NCBI GenBank assembly: GCA_934757945.1
Contig: CAKVLT010000043.1
Span: forward strand, 1-14,417
Source: an uncultured Bulleidia sp.
Lineage (GTDB): Bacteria; Bacillota_I; Bacilli_A; Erysipelotrichales; Erysipelotrichaceae
Direction of reading: 5' to 3'
Length of the DNA stretch: 14,417 bases
The notes under the pieces are model-generated. The model saw nothing but the letters and a program-made list of their open reading frames with translations, was not told the origin of the DNA and ran no database searches. The position numbers and the translations under genes are program-made. Below, piece after piece: positions 1 through 7,062 of the stretch (position 1 is the stretch's first letter; every line of letters starts with the position of its first letter).

Positions 1-370
1 GATTTACATAGATTCTTTTTGGCTTCTTCCACATCTTTACGATGATTACACGTATCTTGTGTCGTAGCCATTATCCAAACTCTTTCATAAACTTTTTCAT
101 GCTTCCTATGCGGAAGTAGCTTATCCATCCACGAACAATCTGATTCACTTTTGTAAATGTATAGGATAGTGGTTTGGCTACCGCTGCTTTTCTTTTCAGT
201 GTTTCTCTGATTTTCGTGTAAAGCTTTGCCTTTCTGTCTTTGGCAGGTTTACATTTCCATCCACTTGCACCTTTCCAAAATGTGAATCCCAGAAAGTTAC
301 TTTTCGGCGGTCTTACTAATTTGGTTTTGGTAGCACTAACCTTTAGGAATAACTTTCTTTCAGCTTCTTG
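1..370 (-). pseudogene. Group II intron reverse transcriptase/maturase (LtrA-type), C-terminal remnant with nonsense codon
   Basis: Reading the minus strand from 370 downward gives a 99-codon open frame containing blocks typical of group II intron-encoded proteins: 'KLFLKVSATKTKLVRP', 'SNFLGFTFW' (end of the RT domain, block 7) and 'KVNQIVRGWISYFRIGSMKKF' split over the thumb/maturase X domain. The frame is stopped by TAA at 73-71. Past that stop the same frame continues in family-like sequence (WLRHKIRVIIVKMWKKPKR), so the TAA looks like a CAA-to-TAA nonsense change in an original ...FGQWLRHK. An in-frame TGA at 373-371 sits just before the block, and RT blocks 0-6 with the catalytic YADD are absent from the window. 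The protein would once have acted in intron splicing and retrohoming; this copy cannot. The 3' end runs off the window. Confidence 0.88.
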
Positions 371-572
371 TCAAATTTATCCTTCGGTTTGTATAGCAAC
401 CTCACCCACCATTTAACTTTATAGCAAGTTTCTATACGTACGCTCGAAAAAATCGCTGCACCACTTCCTTCACTCATGGCATCACTGCCAACAGCTTGTG
501 GTTTACTACACTTGGCGGTAAAGACCTGTGGTCAGTTTATCTCTGACTGAATTAGTGCCATGCCCGGCACAC
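371..572 (-). mobile_element. Group II intron 5' portion (domain I-like RNA), internally deleted
   Basis: On the minus strand the sequence starts at 572 with GTGTG, which fits the 5' consensus GUGYG of bacterial group II introns. A short hairpin GTGCC-GGGCAT-GGCAC follows, then about 200 nt of structured non-coding sequence that runs straight into the RT/maturase remnant. A normal intron has roughly 500-600 nt of domains I-III before the ORF and then some 250 codons of RT before the part seen here, so a large internal deletion is inferred. The element starts about ten bases after the stem of the hpf terminator, a placement known for class C introns. The exact 5' boundary and the class are inferences. 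Confidence 0.6.
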
Positions 573-576
573 CACT

Positions 577-614
577 AAAAAAGAATCCGAAAATTCATTC
601 CGGATTCTTTTTTT
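577..614. terminator. Bidirectional intrinsic terminator downstream of hpf
   Basis: A perfect stem AAGAATCCG (581-589) / CGGATTCTT (601-609) with an 11-nt loop is flanked by six T on the minus-strand exit (582-577) and a T-run on the plus-strand exit (608-614). It lies directly after the hpf stop codon (619-617) and would end hpf transcription. Confidence 0.9.
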
Positions 615-616
615 GA

Positions 617-1153
617 TTATTCAGCAGGATCAACTTCAATTAATCCATAAGTGCCATCAGATCTCTTATAAGTGACAGCAATTTTCTTAGATTCATCATC
701 TGTGTAGATGTAAAAATCATGATTACTCAATTCCATCTGCATGATAGCTTCATCAAGATCCATAAGATCTGCTGTAATTGTCTTTGTCTTAACAGGAACT
801 GTCTCGGCTTCTTCTTTTGCAATGTCTTCGGTAACAAATGATGTCGCAAGATGTTCTCTGTGTCTTCTGGATAATCTTGTCTTTTGACGACGAATCTGAT
901 CTTCCAGCTTATCAATAGCGAGATCAACTGCAGCATAGAAATCATCATTAACGACTTCAGTACGCAGAATTCCAATCTTTGTAGGAATTGTTACTTCTAC
1001 TTTCTGTGAATTTGGATACACTCTTGCAACAACTCTTGCAATGGTATTCGGATCGATTAATAAGTATTTATCCAGTGTGGATAATTTTGCTTCAATCTTC
1101 TCCTTCATTGCTGGTGTAACCGTAATGTTCTTCCCAATAATTTCAAACCGCAT
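617..1153 (-). CDS. hpf: Ribosome hibernation promoting factor, long form
   Basis: 178-aa cytoplasmic ribosome-binding factor that dimerises 70S ribosomes into inactive 100S particles in stationary phase or stress. The N-terminal S30AE/sigma-54-modulation fold (about residues 1-100, 'MRFEIIGKNITVTPAMK', then the basic 'RRQKTRLSRRHRE') is followed by a variable linker and the C-terminal dimerisation domain (about 120-176, 'VKTKTITADLMDLDEAI', 'MELSNHDFYIY', ending 'DGTYGLIEV'). Length and both domains match the long HPF of Firmicutes. The start is supported by AAGGAGGT ending about six bases before the ATG. It is followed by its own terminator and preceded by a 119-bp gap that may carry its promoter, so it is probably a single-gene unit. 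Confidence 0.96.
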   Translation of the reverse strand: MRFEIIGKNITVTPAMKEKIEAKLSTLDKYLLIDPNTIARVVARVYPNSQKVEVTIPTKIGILRTEVVNDDFYAAVDLAIDKLEDQIRRQKTRLSRRHREHLATSFVTEDIAKEEAETVPVKTKTITADLMDLDEAIMQMELSNHDFYIYTDDESKKIAVTYKRSDGTYGLIEVDPAE

Positions 1154-1272
1154 ATTCGTACCTCCTTATTCTGTATACCATATAGCGGACAATTGTATTA
1201 TAAAAACAACGTAGTTAAAATTATATTATTGTCTACCTCTCTCCTTACTTATAGTATACCCGATTACGAACA
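1154..1272 (-). promoter_or_regulatory. hpf upstream region with two candidate -10 boxes
   Basis: This 119-bp gap between the DUF2779 gene and hpf is AT-rich. On the minus strand it holds TATAAT (near 1201-1196, in 'tttttataataca') and TATACT (1258-1253). Neither has a convincing -35 hexamer 16-18 bp upstream, so sigma-A assignment is weak, and a stress or alternative sigma factor is possible for a hibernation factor. No terminator for the DUF2779 gene is seen here, so read-through into hpf is also possible. Confidence 0.35.
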
Positions 1273-2739
1273 TTATTCCACTATTTTCTTAAGCCATGCA
1301 TACACAACTGTCATAGCATACGTATCCATTCCACAGTACTTTTTCAGGTTCTCAATGATTTCCTGTTTGTTCTCTATATTCTCTTCATTATCCAAATGTC
1401 TCCATTGGAAAACAGCATCCATACCTTTATTAATATCTAAATCCAGATAGCTCTTATCGTTCATCATAGCCATGATTTTTTTCAAAGACCACTGACCTTC
1501 CATTCTCGTGTCATACACAGCACCTGTAATAAAAGGAATTTGTAAATCTTCCATACGTTCATAAATATTCATCAGCTGTGAAGCATACTGCGGAAACTGT
1601 TCAGCCATTTCCATCAAACGAATTTTTTCTGCACCTTCAGCATTATACGCAACTACAGTCCCTGAAGTACAGGTATCTTTTAAAAGCCCCTGAATCAGTG
1701 CTTCTCTGTCATCGTGTATAGACAAAAATACAGAATGTGTCATTGCACCGTCTTCCTTCAGAACATGAATGGAGTATTCAAACGGCAACACATCATATGG
1801 TTTCATACCAGGATATGGCGGAATGGCAAATCTTTCCCACTCAAAATCAAGAAAGGTAACAGGATAATGTACTCTGTCCAGCCAGGATTTCAAAGCCAGT
1901 CTGTCAGCAAAAAAGCCATTATTTTTATCCGCCATGATTTCAGCATATTGCATTCTGGACCCTTCGATTCTGTCTGTATCCGCATCCTTTAAGTACAGCT
2001 TTCCTTCCTGATACATTGCATATTTATTCTGACTGCTGGAAAGTGTCAGAATGGAGTTACATGGCAACTTCTCATTTTCAGGAAAGCAGGTATCAAAATA
2101 CAGACACTTTTTATGTGAAGAACACTTACTGGTTCTTTCAGGAACACCAGGACTCCGCCCTTCAGCCGCTTTCATTTCCTGTAATACAACATCTGGATCC
2201 AAGCTGTATTTTTTCACTGCATCAGCAATACGTATGGAAGGATGATTGTTTTTATTGTAGAAACAATCTGTAAGAACAAACAGCTGTTTTACATCCAGCT
2301 CTTCCTCACGTACATAATCTGCATTCAGATGCAATATCTTCATATCCTTTACATGAATACCATTATGCTCCAGAACCCATATGGTCAAAGCATAGAAAGT
2401 ACTGTCATCATTGTGCGGATATAACCCAACAAAAAGAAAGTATACTTCCCATCCTCCATCAACTTTATGCAGAAAAGGAACTTTCACTCTTAAATCATGG
2501 TATTCAAATCTGGCTTTCACCAGCCATTCATGTTCTTTTACAGCTTCTAAAGCAACTGAAGGCTCATCTCCTCTTTTTCCTAAAAAATAAGAGGAAATTC
2601 CAAGTCTTTCTGCAGCAAGCAGAGTCACTTCATCATCTATGCGTACAAAAGGATTGAATACAGTCTTTTCCTTTTGTTTCTCATAAGCATATAAAAACGG
2701 ACAACGTATATATTTTTTATAATCAGATATGTGATACAT
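1273..2739 (-). CDS. DUF2779-family protein: decayed RecB-like N-terminus, Fe-S cysteines, DEDD-type C-terminal exonuclease-like domain
   Basis: 488-aa cytoplasmic protein. The C-terminal half (about 290-488) reads as an RNase H-like/DEDD exonuclease fold: D298 and E300 in 'FLDFEW', 'VVAYN' at 362-366, and D472 in 'YCGMDTYAM'. The N-terminal half looks like a RecB/Cas4-like PD-(D/E)XK domain: 'YIRCPFLYAYEK' with C13, and a second cysteine set C206, C212 and C218. Together these could hold a 4Fe-4S cluster as in Cas4 and AddB. The expected nuclease Asp and ExK residues seem lost: 'LRVKVPFL' (P88) and 'EVYFLFVGL' (98-106) stand where D and EVK are usual. The start follows a weak AAAGAAGAG ribosome site and an extended -10 promoter. 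The cellular role is not established; nucleic-acid processing is inferred. Confidence 0.85.
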   Translation of the reverse strand: MYHISDYKKYIRCPFLYAYEKQKEKTVFNPFVRIDDEVTLLAAERLGISSYFLGKRGDEPSVALEAVKEHEWLVKARFEYHDLRVKVPFLHKVDGGWEVYFLFVGLYPHNDDSTFYALTIWVLEHNGIHVKDMKILHLNADYVREEELDVKQLFVLTDCFYNKNNHPSIRIADAVKKYSLDPDVVLQEMKAAEGRSPGVPERTSKCSSHKKCLYFDTCFPENEKLPCNSILTLSSSQNKYAMYQEGKLYLKDADTDRIEGSRMQYAEIMADKNNGFFADRLALKSWLDRVHYPVTFLDFEWERFAIPPYPGMKPYDVLPFEYSIHVLKEDGAMTHSVFLSIHDDREALIQGLLKDTCTSGTVVAYNAEGAEKIRLMEMAEQFPQYASQLMNIYERMEDLQIPFITGAVYDTRMEGQWSLKKIMAMMNDKSYLDLDINKGMDAVFQWRHLDNEENIENKQEIIENLKKYCGMDTYAMTVVYAWLKKIVE

Positions 2740-2762
2740 GTATAACTCTTCTTTCAGTGGCT

Positions 2763-2771
2763 ATTATAACA
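2763..2771 (-). promoter_or_regulatory. Extended -10 promoter for the DUF2779 gene
   Basis: On the minus strand TGT-TATAAT is a perfect extended -10 (TGn plus TATAAT), placed about 24 bp before the ATG at 2739. The -35 region would fall inside the terminator stem of the ROK gene and is not a good match, which is usual for extended -10 promoters. Its first base touches the terminator stem. Confidence 0.6.
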
Positions 2772-2798
2772 CAAGGGCCGGCTTTCACCGACCCTTGT
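2771..2798 (-). terminator. Terminator of the rimO-ROK kinase unit
   Basis: The minus strand forms ACAAGGGTCGG / CCGGCCCTTGT, an 11-bp stem with one T-G wobble and a six-base loop. It lies 12 bp after the ROK kinase stop codon. The exit tail is T-containing but broken (TTGTGTTATAAT-like), so termination may be partial. Confidence 0.75.
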
Positions 2799-2809
2799 AG
2801 TGTATTTAC

Positions 2810-3712
2810 TTAAAGTCCTGCACTTTTTGGCAACATTGCTGCACCAATAATTCCAGGTTCCTCCAGTTTGGAAATCACAAATGGTGTATCTCTGACCGCT
2901 TCATGAGAATATGCTTTGAAATTTTCAATAACTCCAGGAAGGAACTTGTCCGCACTCTTTGTCATTCCACCGCCAATAATAAACATATCCGGATCACATA
3001 CACATGCTACAGTAGCAAAATACTGCCCAAGATCCTGTTCCATCTGTGCAACTATTTTCTGTGCTTTTTCTTCACCTTCAGCAGCTTTATCAAAAACTAC
3101 TCCTGCATGAGGAATTTCAGCTTCCCCATAAGCTTCTCTTCCCTTACGTACAATAGCTGTACCGCTTGCTTCATTTTCAATAGCACCAACATTCAGATAA
3201 TTGACCTTTTCACGATTACGGTCAATGACAATATTAGCAACTTCGCCACCAAATCCATGCTTACCAGAAACCGTCTTGCCATTCACCACAAGAACTCCAC
3301 CGATACCTGTGGAAATAGTGGTATAGAATACAACATCCAGTCCTTTTCCTGCTCCTACAAGAGCTTCTGCAAGACCTGCCACATTGGCATCATTATCCAA
3401 AAATGCAGGCAGTCCGAATTCCTTTTCCAACTCTTTTGCAAAAGGATATCCTTTAAATCCCGGAAGATTTGTAGACAGCACCATAGTACCTGCTTTTGTG
3501 TCTACTGGACCAGGTACACCAACTCCAATACCTTTTGCTTCATTCCAGCCAGGAATTTCACGAACCATTTCCTTCAGATTCGCCATTACTTTTGCCGGTC
3601 CTTCCGTTCCATAAGAAGGTCCCTTCACCTGAGCAAGGACTTTTCCATCCTCACTTATTTTTGCAACACGTACATTTGTGCCGCCCAAATCAATTCCGAT
3701 ATAGGTTTTCAT
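2810..3712 (-). CDS. ROK-family sugar kinase, probable glucokinase, lacking the zinc motif
   Basis: 300-aa cytoplasmic kinase, predicted to phosphorylate glucose or a related hexose with ATP. Visible motifs are the N-terminal phosphate loop 'GIDLGGTN' (6-13), 'GVGVPGPVD' (63-71), the catalytic Asp in 'LDNDAN' (D108), 'TTISTGIGGV' (131-140) and 'FIIGGG' (244-249). The usual ROK zinc motif (His in GEIGH and CxCGxxGCxE) is missing: 'GEVANIVI' and 'VNYLNVGAIENEASG' stand in its place. I chose the ATG at 3712 rather than the upstream in-frame ATG at 3733 because AGGAGGAG lies just before it and the fold starts at 'MKTYIGID'. It follows rimO by 21 bp and shares its transcript; a terminator follows. 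The substrate is not proven. Confidence 0.9.
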   Translation of the reverse strand: MKTYIGIDLGGTNVRVAKISEDGKVLAQVKGPSYGTEGPAKVMANLKEMVREIPGWNEAKGIGVGVPGPVDTKAGTMVLSTNLPGFKGYPFAKELEKEFGLPAFLDNDANVAGLAEALVGAGKGLDVVFYTTISTGIGGVLVVNGKTVSGKHGFGGEVANIVIDRNREKVNYLNVGAIENEASGTAIVRKGREAYGEAEIPHAGVVFDKAAEGEEKAQKIVAQMEQDLGQYFATVACVCDPDMFIIGGGMTKSADKFLPGVIENFKAYSHEAVRDTPFVISKLEEPGIIGAAMLPKSAGL

Positions 3713-3733
3713 ACTCTCCTCCTGTTCTAACAA

Positions 3734-5032
3734 TTATAGTTCTTCGCCTATCAGATTTTGTCCACTTACTTTTGTAATTCTCACATGAGTAAAGCTGCCT
3801 TGCTCATGATCTTTATCAGATCTGAAACGGATATTACCGTCTACATTATCCGGTGCAAACTCATAACTTCTTCCAATGTACATGCCTGTCAGAGGATCTT
3901 TGCTTTCAATCAGTACTTCATATTCTCTGCCAACTCTTTCCTGTAACAAAGTAATACCAATTTCCTGCTGCACAGCAAGTATTTCATTTTTTCTGCGTAA
4001 TTTTTCTTCTTCAGAAACTGTTTCTTCCATCTCGTAGGCTGCGGTACCTTCTTCCTTGGAAAAAGTAAAAGCACCAAGTCTGTCGAATTTAACCCGAGAA
4101 ATCATGGAAAGCGTAGCTTCATGGTCTTCCAGGGTTTCACCAGGAAATCCTGTAATTAACGTAGTTCTCAGTATTGCATTTGGCATTCTTTCACGAATTT
4201 CACTGGTTAAATCCAGAATCTTCTGCCTGCTTGTTTTTCTTCTCATAAGATGCAGAATCTTATCAGAGCCATGCTGTGTAGGAATGTCAAAATACGGAAC
4301 GATATGCTTGGAATTCTGTATAGTTTCAATCAGACCATCCGGAATTTCATCAGGATATAAATACAGCATACGAATCCAGTGAATACCTTCAATCTGATCC
4401 AGCTCTTTCAACAGCTCCGTCAGATGTAACTGTCTGTCAAAATCAAATCCATACCTCGAACAATCTTGTGCTACCAGAGTAATCTCTTTTACTCCGATGG
4501 ACGCAAGACGTTTAGCCTCCTCAAGCACCTGATCCATAGGAACAGAATGTAATTTCCCGCGAATACCCGGAATAGCACAGAAACTGCATCGGTTATCACA
4601 ACCATCAGATATCTGCAAATAAGCCATCCATGGTTTACCGGAAAGAACTCTGTGTGAAAAGCCAAATCCGTTAGCAATACGAACACCTAAAACTTCCGAC
4701 AGAATCGTTCCCATATCTTTGTATTCATCAATGGAAATAAATCTGTCCACTTCCGGCATTTCTTCTTCCAGCTGAGGCTTATATCTTTTTGCAAGACATC
4801 CCATCACAATAAGTTTTTTCAAATTCTTTTGTTTCAGATCCGCTGTATTCAATATCGTTTCAATCGCTTCAGACTTTGCACTTTCTATAAAGCCGCAGGT
4901 ATTGATGATGATTGCTTCAGCTTCCTCATAGGAGGTTGTAATCTCCTGATTCGAGAATTGCAACATCCCCAAAACATTCTCTGTATCTACAAGATTCTTG
5001 GCACAGCCAAGAGATATCATTCCAATCTTCAT
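3734..5032 (-). CDS. rimO: Ribosomal protein S12 methylthiotransferase RimO
   Basis: 432-aa radical-SAM enzyme that adds a methylthio group to the conserved Asp of ribosomal protein S12. The N-terminal MTTase (UPF0004) domain has its three Fe-S cysteines C10 ('SLGCAKN'), C46 ('NTCGFI') and C79 ('MGCLAKRY'). The radical SAM triad CxxxCxxC is C145, C149 and C152 in 'DGCDNRCSFC', followed by 'IPGIRGK'. The C-terminal TRAM domain occupies about 365-432. 'MISLGCAKNLVDTE' and 'IPGIRGKLHS' favour RimO over the tRNA enzyme MiaB. The ribosome site is weak (AAAAGGG, about nine bases off). It heads a two-gene unit with the ROK kinase and has its own extended -10 promoter. Confidence 0.95.
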   Translation of the reverse strand: MKIGMISLGCAKNLVDTENVLGMLQFSNQEITTSYEEAEAIIINTCGFIESAKSEAIETILNTADLKQKNLKKLIVMGCLAKRYKPQLEEEMPEVDRFISIDEYKDMGTILSEVLGVRIANGFGFSHRVLSGKPWMAYLQISDGCDNRCSFCAIPGIRGKLHSVPMDQVLEEAKRLASIGVKEITLVAQDCSRYGFDFDRQLHLTELLKELDQIEGIHWIRMLYLYPDEIPDGLIETIQNSKHIVPYFDIPTQHGSDKILHLMRRKTSRQKILDLTSEIRERMPNAILRTTLITGFPGETLEDHEATLSMISRVKFDRLGAFTFSKEEGTAAYEMEETVSEEEKLRRKNEILAVQQEIGITLLQERVGREYEVLIESKDPLTGMYIGRSYEFAPDNVDGNIRFRSDKDHEQGSFTHVRITKVSGQNLIGEEL

Positions 5033-5056
5033 TTTTATTACCCTTTTCTAAGCAAT

Positions 5057-5065
5057 ATTGTACCA
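5057..5065 (-). promoter_or_regulatory. Extended -10 promoter for rimO
   Basis: The minus strand carries TGG-TACAAT, an extended -10 with five of six hexamer matches, about 24 bp before the rimO ATG and just after the pepC terminator. No good -35 is present, because the T-run of the terminator occupies that region. Confidence 0.5.
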
Positions 5066-5072
5066 CACACTC

Positions 5073-5103
5073 AAAAAAAAGAATCCCTGTAATAAGGATT
5101 CTT
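5073..5103 (-). terminator. Terminator of the pepC-like gene, overlapping its stop codon
   Basis: The minus strand has AAGAATCC (5103-5096) / GGATTCTT (5086-5079), an eight-base pair stem, with the exit running into eight T (5080-5073). The stem includes two bases of the TAA stop codon at 5104-5102. Confidence 0.9.
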
Positions 5104-6430
5104 AATCTGCCAGGGTTCCGAAAGGATCCCATGGAGCAACTTCTTTCGTTTCGGACTCCAGTGCCTTTAAAGCCTTATCAGAAAGATACTTCTTATGAAT
5201 GGCAGCTACATACATGTATTTATCAAACCATGTATCACTGGCAATAAAATATCCTTCATTGGCGATTTTAGTTCCCCAGGAGTTTTCAATCTTCCATCTT
5301 GTAGGTTTACCATCCACAAGATTAACCCCAGTGAATACCATAGCATGGTTCATCGCTGACTGTCCATATTGCAGCATATCCGCCTTGGACATATCCAGGT
5401 GCATGTCAAATGTTCCCTCGTAATCAAATGCCTGATCATCCCACAGCCCCTTTTCTCGATCACCATCCTTACCGCAATCACATCCAAACCAAACCAATTC
5501 TCCTGCTTTCAGCTGTGCTATGATGGCTTCTTTAAAATCTTCCAGAGGTATATTCAGTAAAGAAATCGGCTCTCCGTCCACAACATTTCCAAGATATTTT
5601 ACAGTGTATTTTGAGTAATATGGCTTATCCTGTGTAGGAGAATGAATCACATTCACATAATCATGAAGATCCACTCCCAGCCATGTATGATAAAAATCAA
5701 GTGGCGTTATATCATATTCTGCATGAGGTACGTCTTTTTCATCATAATATTCAAAAGTAAATGACTTAGGTGGTACACCAAAACAGGAAGTTAACAAAGA
5801 ATAGATTTCTTTCAATGTCTCTTCTTTATATGCAGGTATTTCCTCTTCTTTTCCCTGCGCTTTTAAATTTCTTGTATCTGCCACAAATTTTCTGAGTCTC
5901 AGATTCAGAATAGAATTCATATTTCTTGTATGAGAAGACTGATATGTTTCAGGAAAAGCACTTTTAGGACAAAGACCATATTTTTCCACAATGGATACCA
6001 ACATATTCCATTGACCACCATCGCCTACTGGTGACTGTAATAAGAAACGCATTACCTCACTATCTGATGGAGAATCTATTTCTTTAAGAGCACACTCCAT
6101 AAACCAGTTTGCTTTTTCAAGTTTGTCATAAAACGCAATGTAATTCTGAGATAATTCAAAATGTTTAATGGAATACTTTTTTGCAATCATTTCCCTCAGC
6201 ACATTCATCGCAGAAAAAATCCAGCATCTTCCTGACTGTTCCTGAGAAACAGCAGTCTGAGTTTTATTATCCACGGAGAAGACATAAGGATTCGCACATT
6301 CCGCCTCAAAGCAACGTGAGATGGTAGAAATATCATTCTTTGTACATGCATTTCTTACCACACGTTTCTTGGAATCCTGCATTACATCCTCATGTAGAGA
6401 ATTAAGTATACTATCATTTATTGCCTGCAT
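5102..6430 (-). CDS. pepC: Aminopeptidase C / bleomycin hydrolase (peptidase C1B)
   Basis: 442-aa cytoplasmic papain-fold cysteine aminopeptidase, normally a self-compartmentalising hexamer that trims peptides. The catalytic set is visible: oxyanion Gln63 and Cys69 in 'SQEQSGRCWIFSAMN', His362 in 'NHAMVFTGV' and Asn383 in 'IENSWG'. Length matches the PepC/BLMH family (about 440-455 aa). There is no signal peptide. I chose the ATG at 6430, two codons inside the longest frame, because AGAAGG lies seven bases before it but only one base before the ATG at 6436. It ends in its own terminator and is transcribed alone. The family call is firm; the peptide substrates are unknown. Confidence 0.95.
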   Translation of the reverse strand: MQAINDSILNSLHEDVMQDSKKRVVRNACTKNDISTISRCFEAECANPYVFSVDNKTQTAVSQEQSGRCWIFSAMNVLREMIAKKYSIKHFELSQNYIAFYDKLEKANWFMECALKEIDSPSDSEVMRFLLQSPVGDGGQWNMLVSIVEKYGLCPKSAFPETYQSSHTRNMNSILNLRLRKFVADTRNLKAQGKEEEIPAYKEETLKEIYSLLTSCFGVPPKSFTFEYYDEKDVPHAEYDITPLDFYHTWLGVDLHDYVNVIHSPTQDKPYYSKYTVKYLGNVVDGEPISLLNIPLEDFKEAIIAQLKAGELVWFGCDCGKDGDREKGLWDDQAFDYEGTFDMHLDMSKADMLQYGQSAMNHAMVFTGVNLVDGKPTRWKIENSWGTKIANEGYFIASDTWFDKYMYVAAIHKKYLSDKALKALESETKEVAPWDPFGTLAD

Positions 6431-6489
6431 AACCATACCTTCTTTCTGTAATCAGTGTACTATCTTTTTCAGACAATTCTATGGAAATG

Positions 6490-6521
6490 CTCAAAAAAAG
6501 AACCTTTTTTCAAAGATTCTT
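6490..6521 (-). terminator. Intrinsic terminator on the minus strand without an obvious gene before it
   Basis: The minus strand forms AAGAATCTTT (6521-6512) / AAAGGTTCTT (6507-6498), ten pairs with one T-G wobble around a GAAA tetraloop, followed by a run of T (6499-6493). The nearest minus-strand transcript entering it would be from tRNA-Leu, before the recombinase remnant and a second terminator came between them. Confidence 0.75.
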
Positions 6522-6583
6522 TTCTTCTCAGTACAGGTAACTAGGAACTATGTAAGCAAGCCCAAAAGTTTGTGCAACTTTAG

Positions 6584-6802
6584 AGGTTTACTATAATTCA
6601 TGACTTACGCCACAGTCACGCTACATGGCTGATTAACAACGGGGTAAATATAGTTGCTGTAAGTAAAAGATTGGGTCACTCAACAATTGATCAGACATTA
6701 AAAACTTACACGCATCTCATGGCACAAAGCGATAATGAAATGATGGAATGCATTAATGCAGCCAACACCGATAACTCGAACTATCTCACAGATGTCGCAT
6801 AA
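6584..6802 (+). pseudogene. Tyrosine recombinase (phage/ICE integrase) C-terminal remnant
   Basis: An open frame with no start, beginning after a TAG at 6581-6583, translates to 'FTIIHDLRHSHATWLINNG', 'NIVAVSKRLGHSTIDQTL' and 'KTYTHL', then about 30 more residues to the TAA at 6800-6802. These hold the C-terminal catalytic box of tyrosine recombinases: HxxR (HDLRH), the second His (GHS) and the nucleophilic Tyr (TYTH). The N-terminal arm- and core-binding domains and the first catalytic Arg are gone, so it is inactive. It points at and ends 42 bp from the 3' end of a tRNA-Leu gene, the classic place for an integrase next to its attachment site. Site-specific integration of a prophage or ICE, later lost, is inferred. 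Confidence 0.9.
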
Positions 6803-6805
6803 AAA

Positions 6806-6833
6806 ATAAAAAACCCTTATTTAAGGGCTTTTT
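6806..6833. terminator. Bidirectional terminator between integrase remnant and tRNA-Leu
   Basis: CCCTTA (6814-6819) / TAAGGG (6822-6827), extended by flanking A/T pairs, has a T-run on the plus-strand exit (6829-6833) and a longer one on the minus-strand exit (6813-6801, interrupted). It can end both the tRNA-Leu transcript and the integrase remnant. Confidence 0.8.
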
Positions 6834-6843
6834 GATCACTTAG

Positions 6844-6925
6844 TGCGGATAACAAGACTCGAACTTGCACGATTCTCACCACTGACACCTGAAATCAGCG
6901 CGTCTACCAATTCCGCCATATCCGC
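6844..6925 (-). tRNA. tRNA-Leu (anticodon CAG)
   Basis: The minus strand folds as a class II tRNA of 82 nt. The acceptor GCGGATA pairs with TATCCGC, the D-arm is 'GGCGGAATTGGTAGACGC', and the anticodon stem CTGAT/GTCAG encloses loop TTCAGGT, giving anticodon CAG (reads CUG). A long variable arm follows, then the T-arm with 'GTTCGAGTC'. The discriminator is A, and the next bases are CTA, so CCA is not encoded and must be added after transcription. Class II shape and discriminator A fit leucine. A good promoter lies upstream and a terminator downstream. Confidence 0.96.
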
Positions 6926-6937
6926 ATGTGCTTTACT

Positions 6938-6966
6938 ATTCTAAACAATAAATACCAGAATGTCCA
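6938..6966 (-). promoter_or_regulatory. Promoter of tRNA-Leu
   Basis: TGGACA (6966-6961) and TAGAAT (6943-6938) on the minus strand, each five of six to consensus, are separated by exactly 17 bp. Transcription would start a few bases before the tRNA 5' end at 6925. Confidence 0.8.
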
Positions 6967-7062
6967 GAAAAAAAATTCTTAAAAAATCATATATTTTGAG
7001 AAAAAAAAGATATAACTTTACTGCTTTTTAACAATATAAATATTGAGAGGAAATATAAAATC

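Noticed and set aside
2903..3730. Long plus-strand open frame opposite the ROK kinase
   Set aside because: It lies entirely antisense to a clear kinase gene and its product is low-complexity, Cys/Phe/Ser-rich shadow sequence without a ribosome site.
3713..3733. Upstream start (3733) for the ROK kinase
   Set aside because: The seven extra codons contain the AGGAGGAG ribosome site of the ATG at 3712, and the fold begins at that Met.
5073..5103. Similar AAGAATCC-type stems at the hpf, pepC and 6498 terminators as a repeat family
   Set aside because: Each is a gene-end hairpin with its own T-run; A-rich/T-rich flanks make such stems look alike in low-GC genomes, so common descent is not needed.
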